DNA of 8,635 nt from Acidimicrobiia bacterium. Its GTDB lineage: Bacteria > Actinomycetota > Acidimicrobiia > Acidimicrobiales > JACDCH01. A model generated the notes under the pieces. The model searched no databases, was not told where the DNA came from, and saw only the letters and a program-made list of their open reading frames with translations. The stretch covers positions 1 to 8,635 of the forward strand of contig JACDCH010000513.1 in assembly GCA_013694495.1 (NCBI GenBank). The letters run 5' to 3'. A program made the translations under genes and the position numbers. Shown here one piece after another: positions 1 to 5,900 of this stretch; position 1 is the first letter of the stretch, and every line of letters begins with the position of its first letter.

Positions 1-129
1 GTGGTGACCGGGCCGGCCCACGACCTCTGCCGGGTCGCCGGCCAGCGGGCCGATGCGGGCGCGACGGACCTCGTGGCGACCGGCCCCGACGCCGCCGCCG
101 TCCTCGCCCTCATGCGCACCTTCGCCTGA
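1..129 (+). CDS. C-terminal fragment of a TIGR03084-like / maleylpyruvate isomerase-family protein
   Basis: Frame 1 is open from the window edge to TGA at 127-129 and gives 42 residues; the N-terminal part lies outside. The tail reads GPAHDLCRVAGQRAD, then a T-DLVATG segment and a final LMRTFA. As I recall, this resembles the end of actinobacterial TIGR03084-type proteins (DinB / mycothiol-dependent maleylpyruvate isomerase superfamily), which carry a GPA-DFCLV-TQRR motif, an ALVV-G segment and an IAQAFAG-like end. Members of this superfamily are cytoplasmic, metal-binding helical-bundle proteins, and their exact reaction is usually unknown. The GTG at position 1 is in frame but is probably internal. 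The gene is convergent with nrdJ. Family assignment rests on a short motif only, so other DinB-like proteins remain possible. Confidence 0.55.
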   Translation: MVTGPAHDLCRVAGQRADAGATDLVATGPDAAAVLALMRTFA

Positions 130-140
130 GGCTTCGGGCG
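123..140 (+). terminator. Possible hairpin terminator at the end of the leftmost gene
   Basis: A 7-bp stem (CGCCTGA paired with TCGGGCG, including one T-G wobble) encloses a GGCT tetraloop and overlaps the stop codon of the fragment gene. There is no T-tract, as is common for terminators in high-GC actinobacteria, so function is uncertain. Confidence 0.3.
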
Positions 141-243
141 TCAGGGATCCGGTGCGATGCCCGGGTCGGCGTCGCCGGCGAAGCGCGGCGCCAGCTCGAC
201 GCCGATCTCGTGGTGGCGCAGAAGGAAGCGCTGCTCGGCGGCG
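141..243 (-). other. Coding-like tail beyond the nrdJ stop with no start codon
   Basis: On the minus strand, the frame ending in TGA at 141-143 has strong coding-type codon bias: about 30 of 33 third positions are G or C, while second positions are mixed. It reads EQRFLLRHHEIGVELAPRF and then a short Asp/Pro-rich end. This frame is +1 relative to nrdJ. Reading back into nrdJ it becomes Ala-rich, and I find no ATG, GTG or TTG in it up to about position 390. It could be the remnant of a gene C-terminus, a frameshifted extension of NrdJ, or a chance open stretch. I do not recognise the peptide. It is listed so that this intergenic gap is not read as empty. Confidence 0.25.
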
Positions 244-3066
244 CTAGCTGCAGCCGCTGGTGCTGCCGCAGCTGGGGCAGGCGTGGCAGGAGCCGGCCCG
301 CTGCATCTGGACGCCGCACTGCATGCAGTACGGCGCGTCGCTGTGGCGGACCGCCGGGGTGGTCGTCGACGACGAGGGGGTGAGCTCGTCGAGCAGGCTC
401 GAGGCCGACTCGATCGACGGCGGGTCGGCGACGATGTCGCTGCCCTGGCGGGTCTCGACCAGGGCCTCGGCCACGCCCGGCAGGGTGGGGTCGGTGCGCT
501 CGTCGATGGTGAGGATGTTGAGCTCGGCCCGCTCCTCGCGCGACAGGTAGTCGACCGCCAGGCGCCGGAACACGTAGTCGAGGATCGAGCTGGCGAAGCG
601 GATCTCGGGGTCGTCGGTCATACCCGCCGGCTCGAAGCGCATGTTCGTGAACGTCTCGACGTAGGAGCGCAGCGGCACGCCGTACTGGAGGCCGTAGCTG
701 ATCGAGATGGCGAAGGCGTCGATGATGCCGGCGAGCGTGGAGCCCTGCTTCGAGACCCGCATGAAGATCTCGCCCGGGCGGCCGTCGTCGTACTCGGCGA
801 CGGTGACGAAGCCCTTGCAGTCGGCGACGCGGAAGTCGAACGTGCGCGACCGGCGGGAGCGGGGCAGCTTCTGGCGGACCGGCTCCTTCACGGTGACGAT
901 GCGCTCGACGATGCGCTCGACCACCTCGGCGGGCGCCGACGCGGTGGCCTGGGGGGCGGCCGCCGCGTCGTCTCCCTTCTTCGAGGTGGACAGGGGCTGG
1001 CCGACCTTGCAGTTGTCGCGGTACACCGCGACGGCCTTGATGCCGAGCCGCCAGGCGTCGAGGTGGAGCTGCTCGACCTCCTCGATGGTGACCTCCTCGG
1101 GGAGGTTCACCGTCTTGGAGATGGCCCCCGAGATGAAGGGCTGGACCGCGCCCATCATCCGCACGTGCCCGCTGTGGTGGATCGTGTTGTCGCCCATCGA
1201 GCAGGCGAACACGGGCACGTGCTCGGCCTGCAGGTGCGGCGCCCCGAGGATCGACTTGTGCTCGTCGATGTGCTCGATGATGTCGCCGACCTGGGCCTCG
1301 TCGTAGCCGAGGCGGCGCAGGGCCCGCGGGATGGTCTGGTTGACGATGGACATCGTGCCCCCGCCCACCAGCTTCTTCATCTTCACCAGGCCGAGGTCGG
1401 GCTCGATGCCGGTGGTGTCGCAGTCCATGAGCAGGCCGATGGTGCCGGTGGGGGCCAGCACCGACGCCTGGGAGTTGCGCACGCCGGCGGTCTCGGCCAG
1501 CTCGCAGGCGGCGTCCCAGGCGCGCTGGGCGGCCGACAGGAGGTCGGAGGGGACGAGCTCCTCGTCGATGCTCGCCGCCGCCTCGCGGTGCATGCCGAGG
1601 ACCCGCTGCACGTGGTCGCGGTTCTCGGCGTACCCGGCGTGCGGGCCCATGCGGACGGCGGTGCGGGCCGACACCTCGTAGGCGTGGCCGGTCATGAGCG
1701 CGGTGATGGCGGCGGCCCAGGCCCGGCCCTCGTCGCTGTCGTAGGGCAGGCCGAGCGCCATCAGCAGCGCGCCGAGGTTGGCGTAGCCGAGGCCGAGCTG
1801 GCGGAACCGCCGGCTCGTCTCCGCGATCGGCTCGGTCGGGTAGTCGGCCCGGCCGACGAGGATCTCCTGGGCGGTGAACACGACCTCGACCGCCGACTCG
1901 AAGGCCTCGACGTCGAAGGCGTCGAGATCGCCGTCGCGCAGGAACTTGAGCAGGTTGAGCGACGCCAGGTTGCAGGCCGAGTTGTCGAGGTGCATGTACT
2001 CGCTGCACGGGTTGCTGCCGTTGATGCGGCCGGTGGCGGCCGCCGTGTGCCAGCGGTTGATCGTGGTGTCGAACTGCATGCCGGGGTCGGCGCACTCCCA
2101 CGCCGCGGTGGCGATCTGGCGGAACAGGTCGCGGGCCCGGACCGTCTTGAGGACCTCGCCGCCGTTGACGGCCCGTAGGTGCCAGTCGCCGTCGGCCTCG
2201 ACGGCCTCCATGAACTCGTCGGTGACGCGGACCGAGTTGTTGGCGTTCTGGTACTGGACCGAGGCCATGTCGCGGCCGTCGAGGTCCATCTCGAAGCCGT
2301 TGTCGCGCAGGACCCGGATCTTCTTCTCCTCCCGGGCCTTGACCCAGATGAACTCCTCGACGTCGGGATGACCCACGTCGAGGATGACCATCTTGGCCGC
2401 CCGCCGGGTCTTGCCCCCGGACTTGATCGTGCCGGCCGAGGCGTCGGCGCCCCGCATGAAGCTGACCGGGCCGGAGGCCGTGCCGCCGCCCTTCAGCCGC
2501 TCGAGCGACGAGCGGATGCGGGACAGGTTGACCCCGGAGCCGGAGCCGCCCTTGAAGATCGTGCCCTCCTCGACGTACCAGTTGAGGATGGAGTCCATGG
2601 TGTCGTCGACGCTGAGGATGAAGCAGGCGCTGGCCTGCTGGGGCACGCCGGCCACGCCGATGTTGAACCACACGGGGCTGTTGAAGGCCGCCTTCTGGTG
2701 CACGACGAGGTGCTTGAGCTCGGCGTTGAACGCCTCGGCCTCGGAGGCGTCGGCGAAGTAGCCGCCCTCGACGCCCCACTGGGTGATGGTGTCGACGACC
2801 CGGTCGGCGACCTGGCGCAGCGAGCTCTCCCGCTCGGACGTGCCCAGCGTGCCCCGGAAGTACTTCTGGGCGAGGATGTTCGTGGCGTTGACCGACCACG
2901 AGGCCGGCACCTCCACCCCGAGCTGCTCGAAGGCCACCGAACCGTCGCGGTAGTTCGAGATCCGGGCGTCGCGGCGCTGCCACTCGAGCTCGTCGTAGGG
3001 GTGGACCCCGGGCGTCGTGAAGTGGCGGCGGATGCCGATGCCGGTGTGCTCCGGGGCAAGTGCCAT
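244..3066 (-). CDS. nrdJ: Adenosylcobalamin-dependent (class II) ribonucleoside-diphosphate/triphosphate reductase
   Basis: This 940-residue cytoplasmic enzyme reduces ribonucleotides to deoxyribonucleotides using a radical generated from coenzyme B12, with no oxygen requirement and no separate radical subunit. The catalytic ten-stranded barrel spans roughly residues 40-690. Visible marks are Cys148 (ASACFILS) and Cys365 (SACNLASLNL), the expected redox pair, and the thiyl-radical site NPCSE with Cys354 and Glu356. The phosphate-binding loop PTGTIGLL lies near 539-546. An Ala/Lys-rich linker (about 690-735) leads to a TSCPD-type domain (about 741-840). The C-terminus carries Cys914, 917, 927, 930, 933 and 939, a zinc-ribbon-like or redox-shuttle tail ending SGCS. 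No N-terminal ATP-cone is evident. Length fits actinobacterial NrdJ. ATG at 3066 is chosen because TGGAGG lies 7 nt upstream. The neighbouring DNA holds an NrdR-like box and a promoter. Confidence 0.97.
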   Translation of the reverse strand: MALAPEHTGIGIRRHFTTPGVHPYDELEWQRRDARISNYRDGSVAFEQLGVEVPASWSVNATNILAQKYFRGTLGTSERESSLRQVADRVVDTITQWGVEGGYFADASEAEAFNAELKHLVVHQKAAFNSPVWFNIGVAGVPQQASACFILSVDDTMDSILNWYVEEGTIFKGGSGSGVNLSRIRSSLERLKGGGTASGPVSFMRGADASAGTIKSGGKTRRAAKMVILDVGHPDVEEFIWVKAREEKKIRVLRDNGFEMDLDGRDMASVQYQNANNSVRVTDEFMEAVEADGDWHLRAVNGGEVLKTVRARDLFRQIATAAWECADPGMQFDTTINRWHTAAATGRINGSNPCSEYMHLDNSACNLASLNLLKFLRDGDLDAFDVEAFESAVEVVFTAQEILVGRADYPTEPIAETSRRFRQLGLGYANLGALLMALGLPYDSDEGRAWAAAITALMTGHAYEVSARTAVRMGPHAGYAENRDHVQRVLGMHREAAASIDEELVPSDLLSAAQRAWDAACELAETAGVRNSQASVLAPTGTIGLLMDCDTTGIEPDLGLVKMKKLVGGGTMSIVNQTIPRALRRLGYDEAQVGDIIEHIDEHKSILGAPHLQAEHVPVFACSMGDNTIHHSGHVRMMGAVQPFISGAISKTVNLPEEVTIEEVEQLHLDAWRLGIKAVAVYRDNCKVGQPLSTSKKGDDAAAAPQATASAPAEVVERIVERIVTVKEPVRQKLPRSRRSRTFDFRVADCKGFVTVAEYDDGRPGEIFMRVSKQGSTLAGIIDAFAISISYGLQYGVPLRSYVETFTNMRFEPAGMTDDPEIRFASSILDYVFRRLAVDYLSREERAELNILTIDERTDPTLPGVAEALVETRQGSDIVADPPSIESASSLLDELTPSSSTTTPAVRHSDAPYCMQCGVQMQRAGSCHACPSCGSTSGCS

Positions 3067-3073
3067 GCAGGAT

Positions 3074-3079
3074 CCTCCA
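3074..3079 (-). promoter_or_regulatory. Ribosome binding site of nrdJ
   Basis: On the minus strand TGGAGG lies 7 nt before the ATG at 3066. It is a strong Shine-Dalgarno sequence and fixes the nrdJ start against longer alternatives in the same region. Confidence 0.8.
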
Positions 3080-3088
3080 GGTTCGCAG

Positions 3089-3104
3089 CCACAAGATCTT
3101 GTGG
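3089..3104 (-). promoter_or_regulatory. Putative NrdR box upstream of nrdJ
   Basis: CCACAAGATCTTGTGG is a perfect 16-bp palindrome 23-38 bp before the nrdJ start. It matches the published NrdR consensus (acaCwAtATaTwGwgt) at 12 of 16 positions, including the conserved core C, A, AT, T and G. NrdR is the zinc-ribbon/ATP-cone repressor of ribonucleotide reductase genes. NrdR boxes usually occur in pairs 15-16 bp apart; I see no convincing second copy at that distance on either side. Relative to the best promoter (3175-3204) the box would lie in the transcribed leader, which is less usual. Confidence 0.55.
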
Positions 3105-3174
3105 GCGTGAGCCGCCCCCCGGCGACTCCGGCACAGCATCTCGGTCTCGAGCGCCGTGAAACTACGGGGTTGTA

Positions 3175-3204
3175 ACTACATCACCGCAGTTCGGTGGCTG
3201 TCAA
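3175..3204 (-). promoter_or_regulatory. Sigma70-type promoter for nrdJ
   Basis: On the minus strand a perfect TTGACA (-35, 3199-3204) is followed after 18 nt by TGTAGT (-10, 3175-3180; 4 of 6 matches to TATAAT). Transcription would start near 3168 and give a leader of about 100 nt containing the NrdR-like palindrome and the ribosome binding site. A second AACTAC copy (plus strand, 3160-3165) lies 14 bp from the one in the -10 region (3174-3179) and may be part of a binding site. Confidence 0.5.
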
Positions 3205-3456
3205 CGACTGGCACCGAAATGCCTTCCGAAGCCCGTCGCCACGGGCCCGGACCGGGTGCGCCGGCTGGCTTCCGGCGACGCTGCGGGCACCGGGGCGGTC
3301 GGCGCAGGTTCGGGCGAGTCGGTCTCGCTCGCCCGCGGTGCTGCCCACCCGACGTTCGCCGTGGTCACCACCCTCGTCCACGCCGCCGCCCCGGTCCCTC
3401 GTTTGCAGGCAGGACACTACGGACGGCCGCCTGTGGAGCGGAAGGGGAGCAACCCT

Positions 3457-3509
3457 GTGAATTTCACCGTGGATCCACCCCCGGATTGACCACAGGCTGT
3501 GGATCCGGG
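3457..3509. repeat. Cluster of GTGGA-type palindromes
   Basis: Three consecutive palindromes share a related half-site: GTGAATTTCAC (3457-3467), GTGGATCCAC (3469-3478) and CCACAGGCTGTGG (3490-3502). The last sits inside a longer inverted repeat formed by CCGGAT (3481-3486) and ATCCGG (3503-3508). TGTGGA-like words also occur on the plus strand at 3432, 3456, 3468 and 3498, so spacings are 24, 12 and 30 bp. The cluster could be an operator array, distant DnaA-box-like sites, or a transcription end for the YceI gene. Confidence 0.4.
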
Positions 3510-3536
3510 ACGCGGAACGGGCGGGGTCGAACCCGC
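3480..3536 (-). terminator. Possible hairpin terminators of the YceI gene
   Basis: Immediately after the YceI stop (3537-3539, minus strand) GCGGG and CCCGC form a 5-bp stem with a 6-nt loop (3521-3536). Further downstream is a stronger stem of about 13 pairs with a 3-nt bulge (3480-3509). Neither is followed by a T-run, so intrinsic termination is plausible but unproven. Confidence 0.3.
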
Positions 3537-4103
3537 TCAGGCCTTTGCCCGCACGAGCTCGGCCTCGATCTCGATGTCGATCTTCTTGCCCACCAGCACG
3601 CCGCCGGTCTCGAGGGCCTGGTTCCAGGTCAGGCCGAACGACTCCCGGTCGAGCTCGGCCGTGGCCGTGAAGGCGGCCCGGTCGTTGCCCCAGGGGTCGG
3701 ACACGCCGCCTTCGAAGCTGGCGTGCAGGGTCAGGGGGCGGGTGACGCCCCGGACCGTGAGCTCGCCGGCCACGTCCCAGCGGTCGCCGCCGACGGGGGT
3801 GACGGCGGTCGAGCGGAACGTCATGTTCGGGTGCTTCTCCACGTCGAAGAAGTCGGCGCTCCTGAGGTGCTCGTCGCGGCCGACGTCGCGGGTGTCGACC
3901 GACGCCAGGGGCACCGTGACCTCGAGGGTGCTGGCGGTCGGGTCCTCGGCGACGACGGCGGTGACGTCGACCTCGGTGAAGCGGCCCCGGGTCTTGCCGA
4001 CCACGAGGTGGCGCACCTTGAAGCCCACGTGGCTGTGCGAGGCGTCGATGCCGTAGGTGCCGGCGGCGGGGACGCCGATCTGGGTCGTGGTGGATGTGCT
4101 CAA
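3537..4103 (-). CDS. YceI-family protein (polyisoprenoid-binding-like lipocalin fold)
   Basis: This is a 188-residue protein of the YceI domain family, whose solved members are lipocalin-like barrels that bind polyisoprenoids; physiological roles are mostly unknown. Family marks in order are GTYGIDASHSHVGFKVRHL (15-33), GRFTEVD (40-46), VPLASVDTRDVGRDEHLRS (64-82), then FFDVEKHPNMTFRS (85-98) and the TRPLTL segment near 121. No signal peptide is seen, so it should be cytoplasmic. The open frame continues upstream to 4409, but that extension overlaps the divergent regulator and is low-complexity. The TTG at 4101-4103, preceded after 7 nt by AGGAG, is the right start and gives the usual family length. 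It is divergent from a MarR regulator that probably controls it. Confidence 0.92.
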   Translation of the reverse strand: MSTSTTTQIGVPAAGTYGIDASHSHVGFKVRHLVVGKTRGRFTEVDVTAVVAEDPTASTLEVTVPLASVDTRDVGRDEHLRSADFFDVEKHPNMTFRSTAVTPVGGDRWDVAGELTVRGVTRPLTLHASFEGGVSDPWGNDRAAFTATAELDRESFGLTWNQALETGGVLVGKKIDIEIEAELVRAKA

Positions 4104-4110
4104 GGCGATT

Positions 4111-4115
4111 CTCCT
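4111..4115 (-). promoter_or_regulatory. Ribosome binding site deciding the YceI start
   Basis: AGGAG on the minus strand, 7 nt before the TTG at 4103, selects this start over the ATG/GTG starts far upstream in the same open frame. Confidence 0.75.
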
Positions 4116-4119
4116 AGTT

Positions 4120-4179
4120 GTTGCGCACGGGATAGTTGCGACTATAAGTAGTGTACCACCCATTCCTTGCGTGCGCAAC
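4120..4179. promoter_or_regulatory. Putative MarR operator in the divergent yceI/marR region
   Basis: A perfect 10-bp inverted repeat, GTTGCGCACG (4120-4129) and CGTGCGCAAC (4170-4179), brackets a 40-bp spacer with arm centres 50 bp apart. Inside lies a second inverted repeat, ATAGT-TGCG-ACTAT (4132-4145). MarR-type dimers commonly bind 14-20-bp palindromes of this type between themselves and a divergent target. The inner palindrome overlaps one candidate -10 of the YceI gene and the outer right arm overlaps its candidate -35, so binding would be expected to repress it. Which element is the true operator cannot be told from sequence. Confidence 0.45.
4141..4178 (-). promoter_or_regulatory. 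Candidate promoter(s) of the YceI gene
   Basis: On the minus strand TTGCGC (4173-4178) and TACACT (4150-4155) are 17 nt apart and form a plausible -35/-10 pair. A closer match to a -10, TATAGT (4141-4146, 5 of 6), lies just downstream but has no good -35. Either places the palindrome at 4132-4145 at the start site or over the -10. Confidence 0.35.
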
Positions 4180-4187
4180 CTTTCCGG

Positions 4188-4193
4188 TACGCT
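4188..4193 (+). promoter_or_regulatory. -10 element for a leaderless marR transcript
   Basis: TACGCT fits the actinobacterial TANNNT -10 pattern and ends 7 nt before the ATG at 4201, so transcription would start at or next to the A of the start codon. There is no Shine-Dalgarno sequence in front of this ATG (the preceding bases are CTCTCCCCC). The -35 region is weak. Confidence 0.4.
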
Positions 4194-4200
4194 CTCCCCC

Positions 4201-4689
4201 ATGGCCCCGACCACGGCGCTCGACCACCCGATCCTCACGGCCGTCGGCCTGTTCCTCGAGGCCCACGCCGGGCTCACCCGCACGCTCGAGCACCAGCTCG
4301 ACGACGAGTGCGGACTGTCGCACCAGTGGTTCGAGGTGCTCATCCGCCTGGCCCGCACGCCCGGCGAGCGCCTCCGGATGTCCGACCTCGCCGCCCAGAC
4401 CACGCTCACCCCGAGCGGGTTGACCCGGGCCGTCGACCGCCTCGAGGCCGCCGGCCTCGTGACCCGGGAGGCATGCCCGAACGACCGGCGCAGCGCCTAC
4501 GCCGTGCTCACCGACGACGGCCGGGCCCGCATCCTCGACGCCGTGCCGAAGCACCTCGCCGCCGTCGCCGCGCTCATGAACGGCGCGCTTTCCGACGACG
4601 AGCTCGTCGCCTTCGAGCGGATCATGCGCAAGCTGCGCGACCGCATGAACCCCTGCGCGGCGGCGACGTCGACCCCCTCCCGCGGCTAG
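4201..4689 (+). CDS. MarR-family transcriptional regulator
   Basis: This 162-residue dimeric winged-helix DNA-binding protein has the usual MarR length. The N-terminal helices form the dimer face. The wHTH runs about 55-107: LRMSDLAAQTTLTPSGLTRA holds the two DNA-contact helices, LEAAGLVTRE follows, and the wing NDRRSAYAVLT carries the conserved Asp-Arg-Arg. Cys37, Cys92 and Cys152 are present; whether any senses redox change is unknown. ATG at 4201 is preferred because it gives the standard N-terminus and sits 7 nt after a TANNNT element, suggesting a leaderless message; a GTG further upstream would run into the YceI gene. It is divergent from the YceI gene, with shared inverted repeats between them, which suggests control of both itself and yceI. 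The ligand is not predictable. Confidence 0.93.
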   Translation: MAPTTALDHPILTAVGLFLEAHAGLTRTLEHQLDDECGLSHQWFEVLIRLARTPGERLRMSDLAAQTTLTPSGLTRAVDRLEAAGLVTREACPNDRRSAYAVLTDDGRARILDAVPKHLAAVAALMNGALSDDELVAFERIMRKLRDRMNPCAAATSTPSRG

Positions 4690-4699
4690 ACCCGGGGGC

Positions 4700-5719
4700 A
4701 TGGACCGCACCGCCGCCACCGGGCGGGTCGCGTGGCTGCGTCGCGGGGTGGGCCGGCGCCTGGCCGCCCCGGAGCTCGCCGCCCGGGCGGCCGAGATCGG
4801 CGCCCTGTGCGAGGCGGAGCGCGCCCTGCGGACCGAAGTCGATGCCCGCCGCGACGTCGAGGAGGCGCTGCGGGCCGACATCGACGCCCTGCGCGCCGAG
4901 CTGGCCGACCTGCGAGGAGCGGTGGGTCCGCACCCGCCGGGGCACTTCTACTCGGCCATCCCTGACCCGCTCGACGCCGCCCGGGTCGGCGCCCGGCCCG
5001 ACGATCCGCGGCCGGAGCTCCCGGGAATCGACCTCGACGTCGCGGGGATGATCGCCGCGGCCGAAATCTGGGTCGGGCGGCCACCGGCGCGCGCCCTCGA
5101 CGACCCGCGCTGGCAGGGCGGCAACGGCTTCTTCGACGAGCTCGACGCCCTCGCCCTCGAGGGGTTCCTCGTCGACCGCGACCCCGCCCGGGTCGTCGAG
5201 GCCGGCTGCGGCTGGTCGACCGCCCGGATGCTCGACACGTTCCAGCGGTGGCCCGACCTCCGGACCCACGTCGTCGCCATCGACCCCTACCCTGAGCGGC
5301 TGCTCGACCTGCAACGGCCCGGCGACGAGCAGCGCGTCGAGCTCCTCCGCCGGCGGGTCCAGGATGTCGAGCGCGACCTGCTCATGGTCGGCCCCGGGGA
5401 TCTGCTCTTCATCGACTCGAGCCACGTGGCCAAGGCGGGCAGCGACGTCAACCTCCTGCTGCTCGAGGTCGTGCCCCGCCTCCCCGCCGGGGCGCTCGTG
5501 CACGTGCACGACGTGCCCTGGGCCTTCGAGTACCCGGCCGACTGGTTCGCCGCCGGGCGCCACTGGTCGGAGGCGTACCTGCTGCGGGCGATGCTCGCCC
5601 ACAACCCCCGCTACCGGGTCGTGTGGTCGTCGGCGTGGGTGAGCGCGTCGCTCGCGGCGGCGAGCCCGGTCCCCCGGACGGGCGCCGGCTCGCTCTGGTT
5701 CGAGGTGACCGGCGCCTGA
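4700..5719 (+). CDS. Class I SAM-dependent methyltransferase with N-terminal coiled coil
   Basis: This 339-residue protein begins with a basic stretch and a Glu/Arg/Ala-rich helical segment (about 23-75) with heptad character. A linker (76-140) precedes a Rossmann methyltransferase domain resembling the Methyltransf_24 group. Motif I is VVEAGCGWSTARML (165-178); the acidic end of strand 2 is in VVAIDPYPER (191-200). LLFIDSSHVAKAGSDV (235-250) and GALVHVHDV (264-272) are the strand 4-5 marks of this group, with His268, His270 and Asp271 as possible catalytic or metal-binding residues. No membrane segment is seen. The substrate is unknown; relatives often sit in glycan or natural-product clusters, but nothing here shows that. 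The ATG lies 10 bp after the marR stop with only a weak GGGGG before it, so read-through from marR is likely. Confidence 0.85.
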   Translation: MDRTAATGRVAWLRRGVGRRLAAPELAARAAEIGALCEAERALRTEVDARRDVEEALRADIDALRAELADLRGAVGPHPPGHFYSAIPDPLDAARVGARPDDPRPELPGIDLDVAGMIAAAEIWVGRPPARALDDPRWQGGNGFFDELDALALEGFLVDRDPARVVEAGCGWSTARMLDTFQRWPDLRTHVVAIDPYPERLLDLQRPGDEQRVELLRRRVQDVERDLLMVGPGDLLFIDSSHVAKAGSDVNLLLLEVVPRLPAGALVHVHDVPWAFEYPADWFAAGRHWSEAYLLRAMLAHNPRYRVVWSSAWVSASLAAASPVPRTGAGSLWFEVTGA

Positions 5720-5731
5720 GTCTTCGCCGTC

Positions 5732-5850
5732 ACTCGCTTCGCTCCGTTCCGGCGAGTTGTGCTGCCCTCGCTCCGCTCGGTCGTTGCGGTCCTCGGCCGA
5801 CTTCGTCGCCCTGCGGCCGATGGCTGGGGGCTCCGCCCCCGGACCCCCAG
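5732..5850. repeat. Intergenic G/C-rich repeat block and likely bidirectional terminator
   Basis: Between two convergent genes lies a non-coding stretch. ACTCGC (5732-5737) and GCGAGT (5752-5757) form an inverted repeat, and the CTCGCT-CCGCTCGG wording nearby repeats it. GGGGG (5826-5830) and CCCCC (5836-5840) form a 5-bp stem with a CTCCG loop. Alternatively GCTGGGGG (5823-5830) pairs with CCCCCAGC (5844-5851), so the two hairpins exclude each other. Such hairpins are common between convergent genes in high-GC actinobacteria and probably end both transcripts. Confidence 0.45.
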
Positions 5851-5900
5851 CGCCTCCGGCGGTCGACGGGCGCGTCGCGTGCGGTTGTTCCGCCGTAGGT

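Larger units (their letters stand above)
3067..3536. other. 470-bp regulatory / non-coding region between nrdJ and the YceI gene
   Basis: No convincing gene is visible here. The nrdJ-proximal part (3067-3204) holds the ribosome binding site, the NrdR-like box and the promoter. The middle (about 3205-3430) is GC-rich; its open frames lack recognisable domains, and the longest plausible one (GTG at 3256 to 3489, 77 codons) has only about 75% G/C at third positions, well below the real genes here. The distal part (3432-3509) is relatively AT-rich and holds repeated TGTGGA-like words and three palindromes. I see no tRNA and no cobalamin-riboswitch B12-box. Confidence 0.6.

Noticed and set aside
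110..3139. A 1009-residue minus-strand frame overlapping nrdJ
   Set aside because: It reads nrdJ in another frame, giving an Arg/His/Pro-rich product with no motifs, whereas the nrdJ frame shows a complete enzyme.
157..3159. Long plus-strand open frames opposite nrdJ (157-2178 and 2179-3159)
   Set aside because: They are antisense shadows created by the strong third-position G/C bias of nrdJ; their products are low-complexity and carry no domain.
3067..3460. Cobalamin riboswitch upstream of nrdJ
   Set aside because: Expected because the enzyme needs B12, but I found no B12-box-like sequence on the minus strand.
3256..3489. Possible small gene (77 codons, +) in the nrdJ-yceI gap
   Set aside because: G/C at third positions is only about 75%, there is no ribosome binding site or known motif, and its end overlaps the palindrome array.
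3519..3540. tRNA-like T-arm (GCGGGTTCGACCCCGC on the minus strand)
   Set aside because: The loop is 6 nt rather than 7, no acceptor or anticodon arms flank it, and it abuts the YceI stop codon.
4114..4881. Minus-strand frame antisense to marR and the methyltransferase
   Set aside because: Shadow frame: Arg/Gly-rich and without domain features, while the plus frames give clear MarR and methyltransferase proteins.
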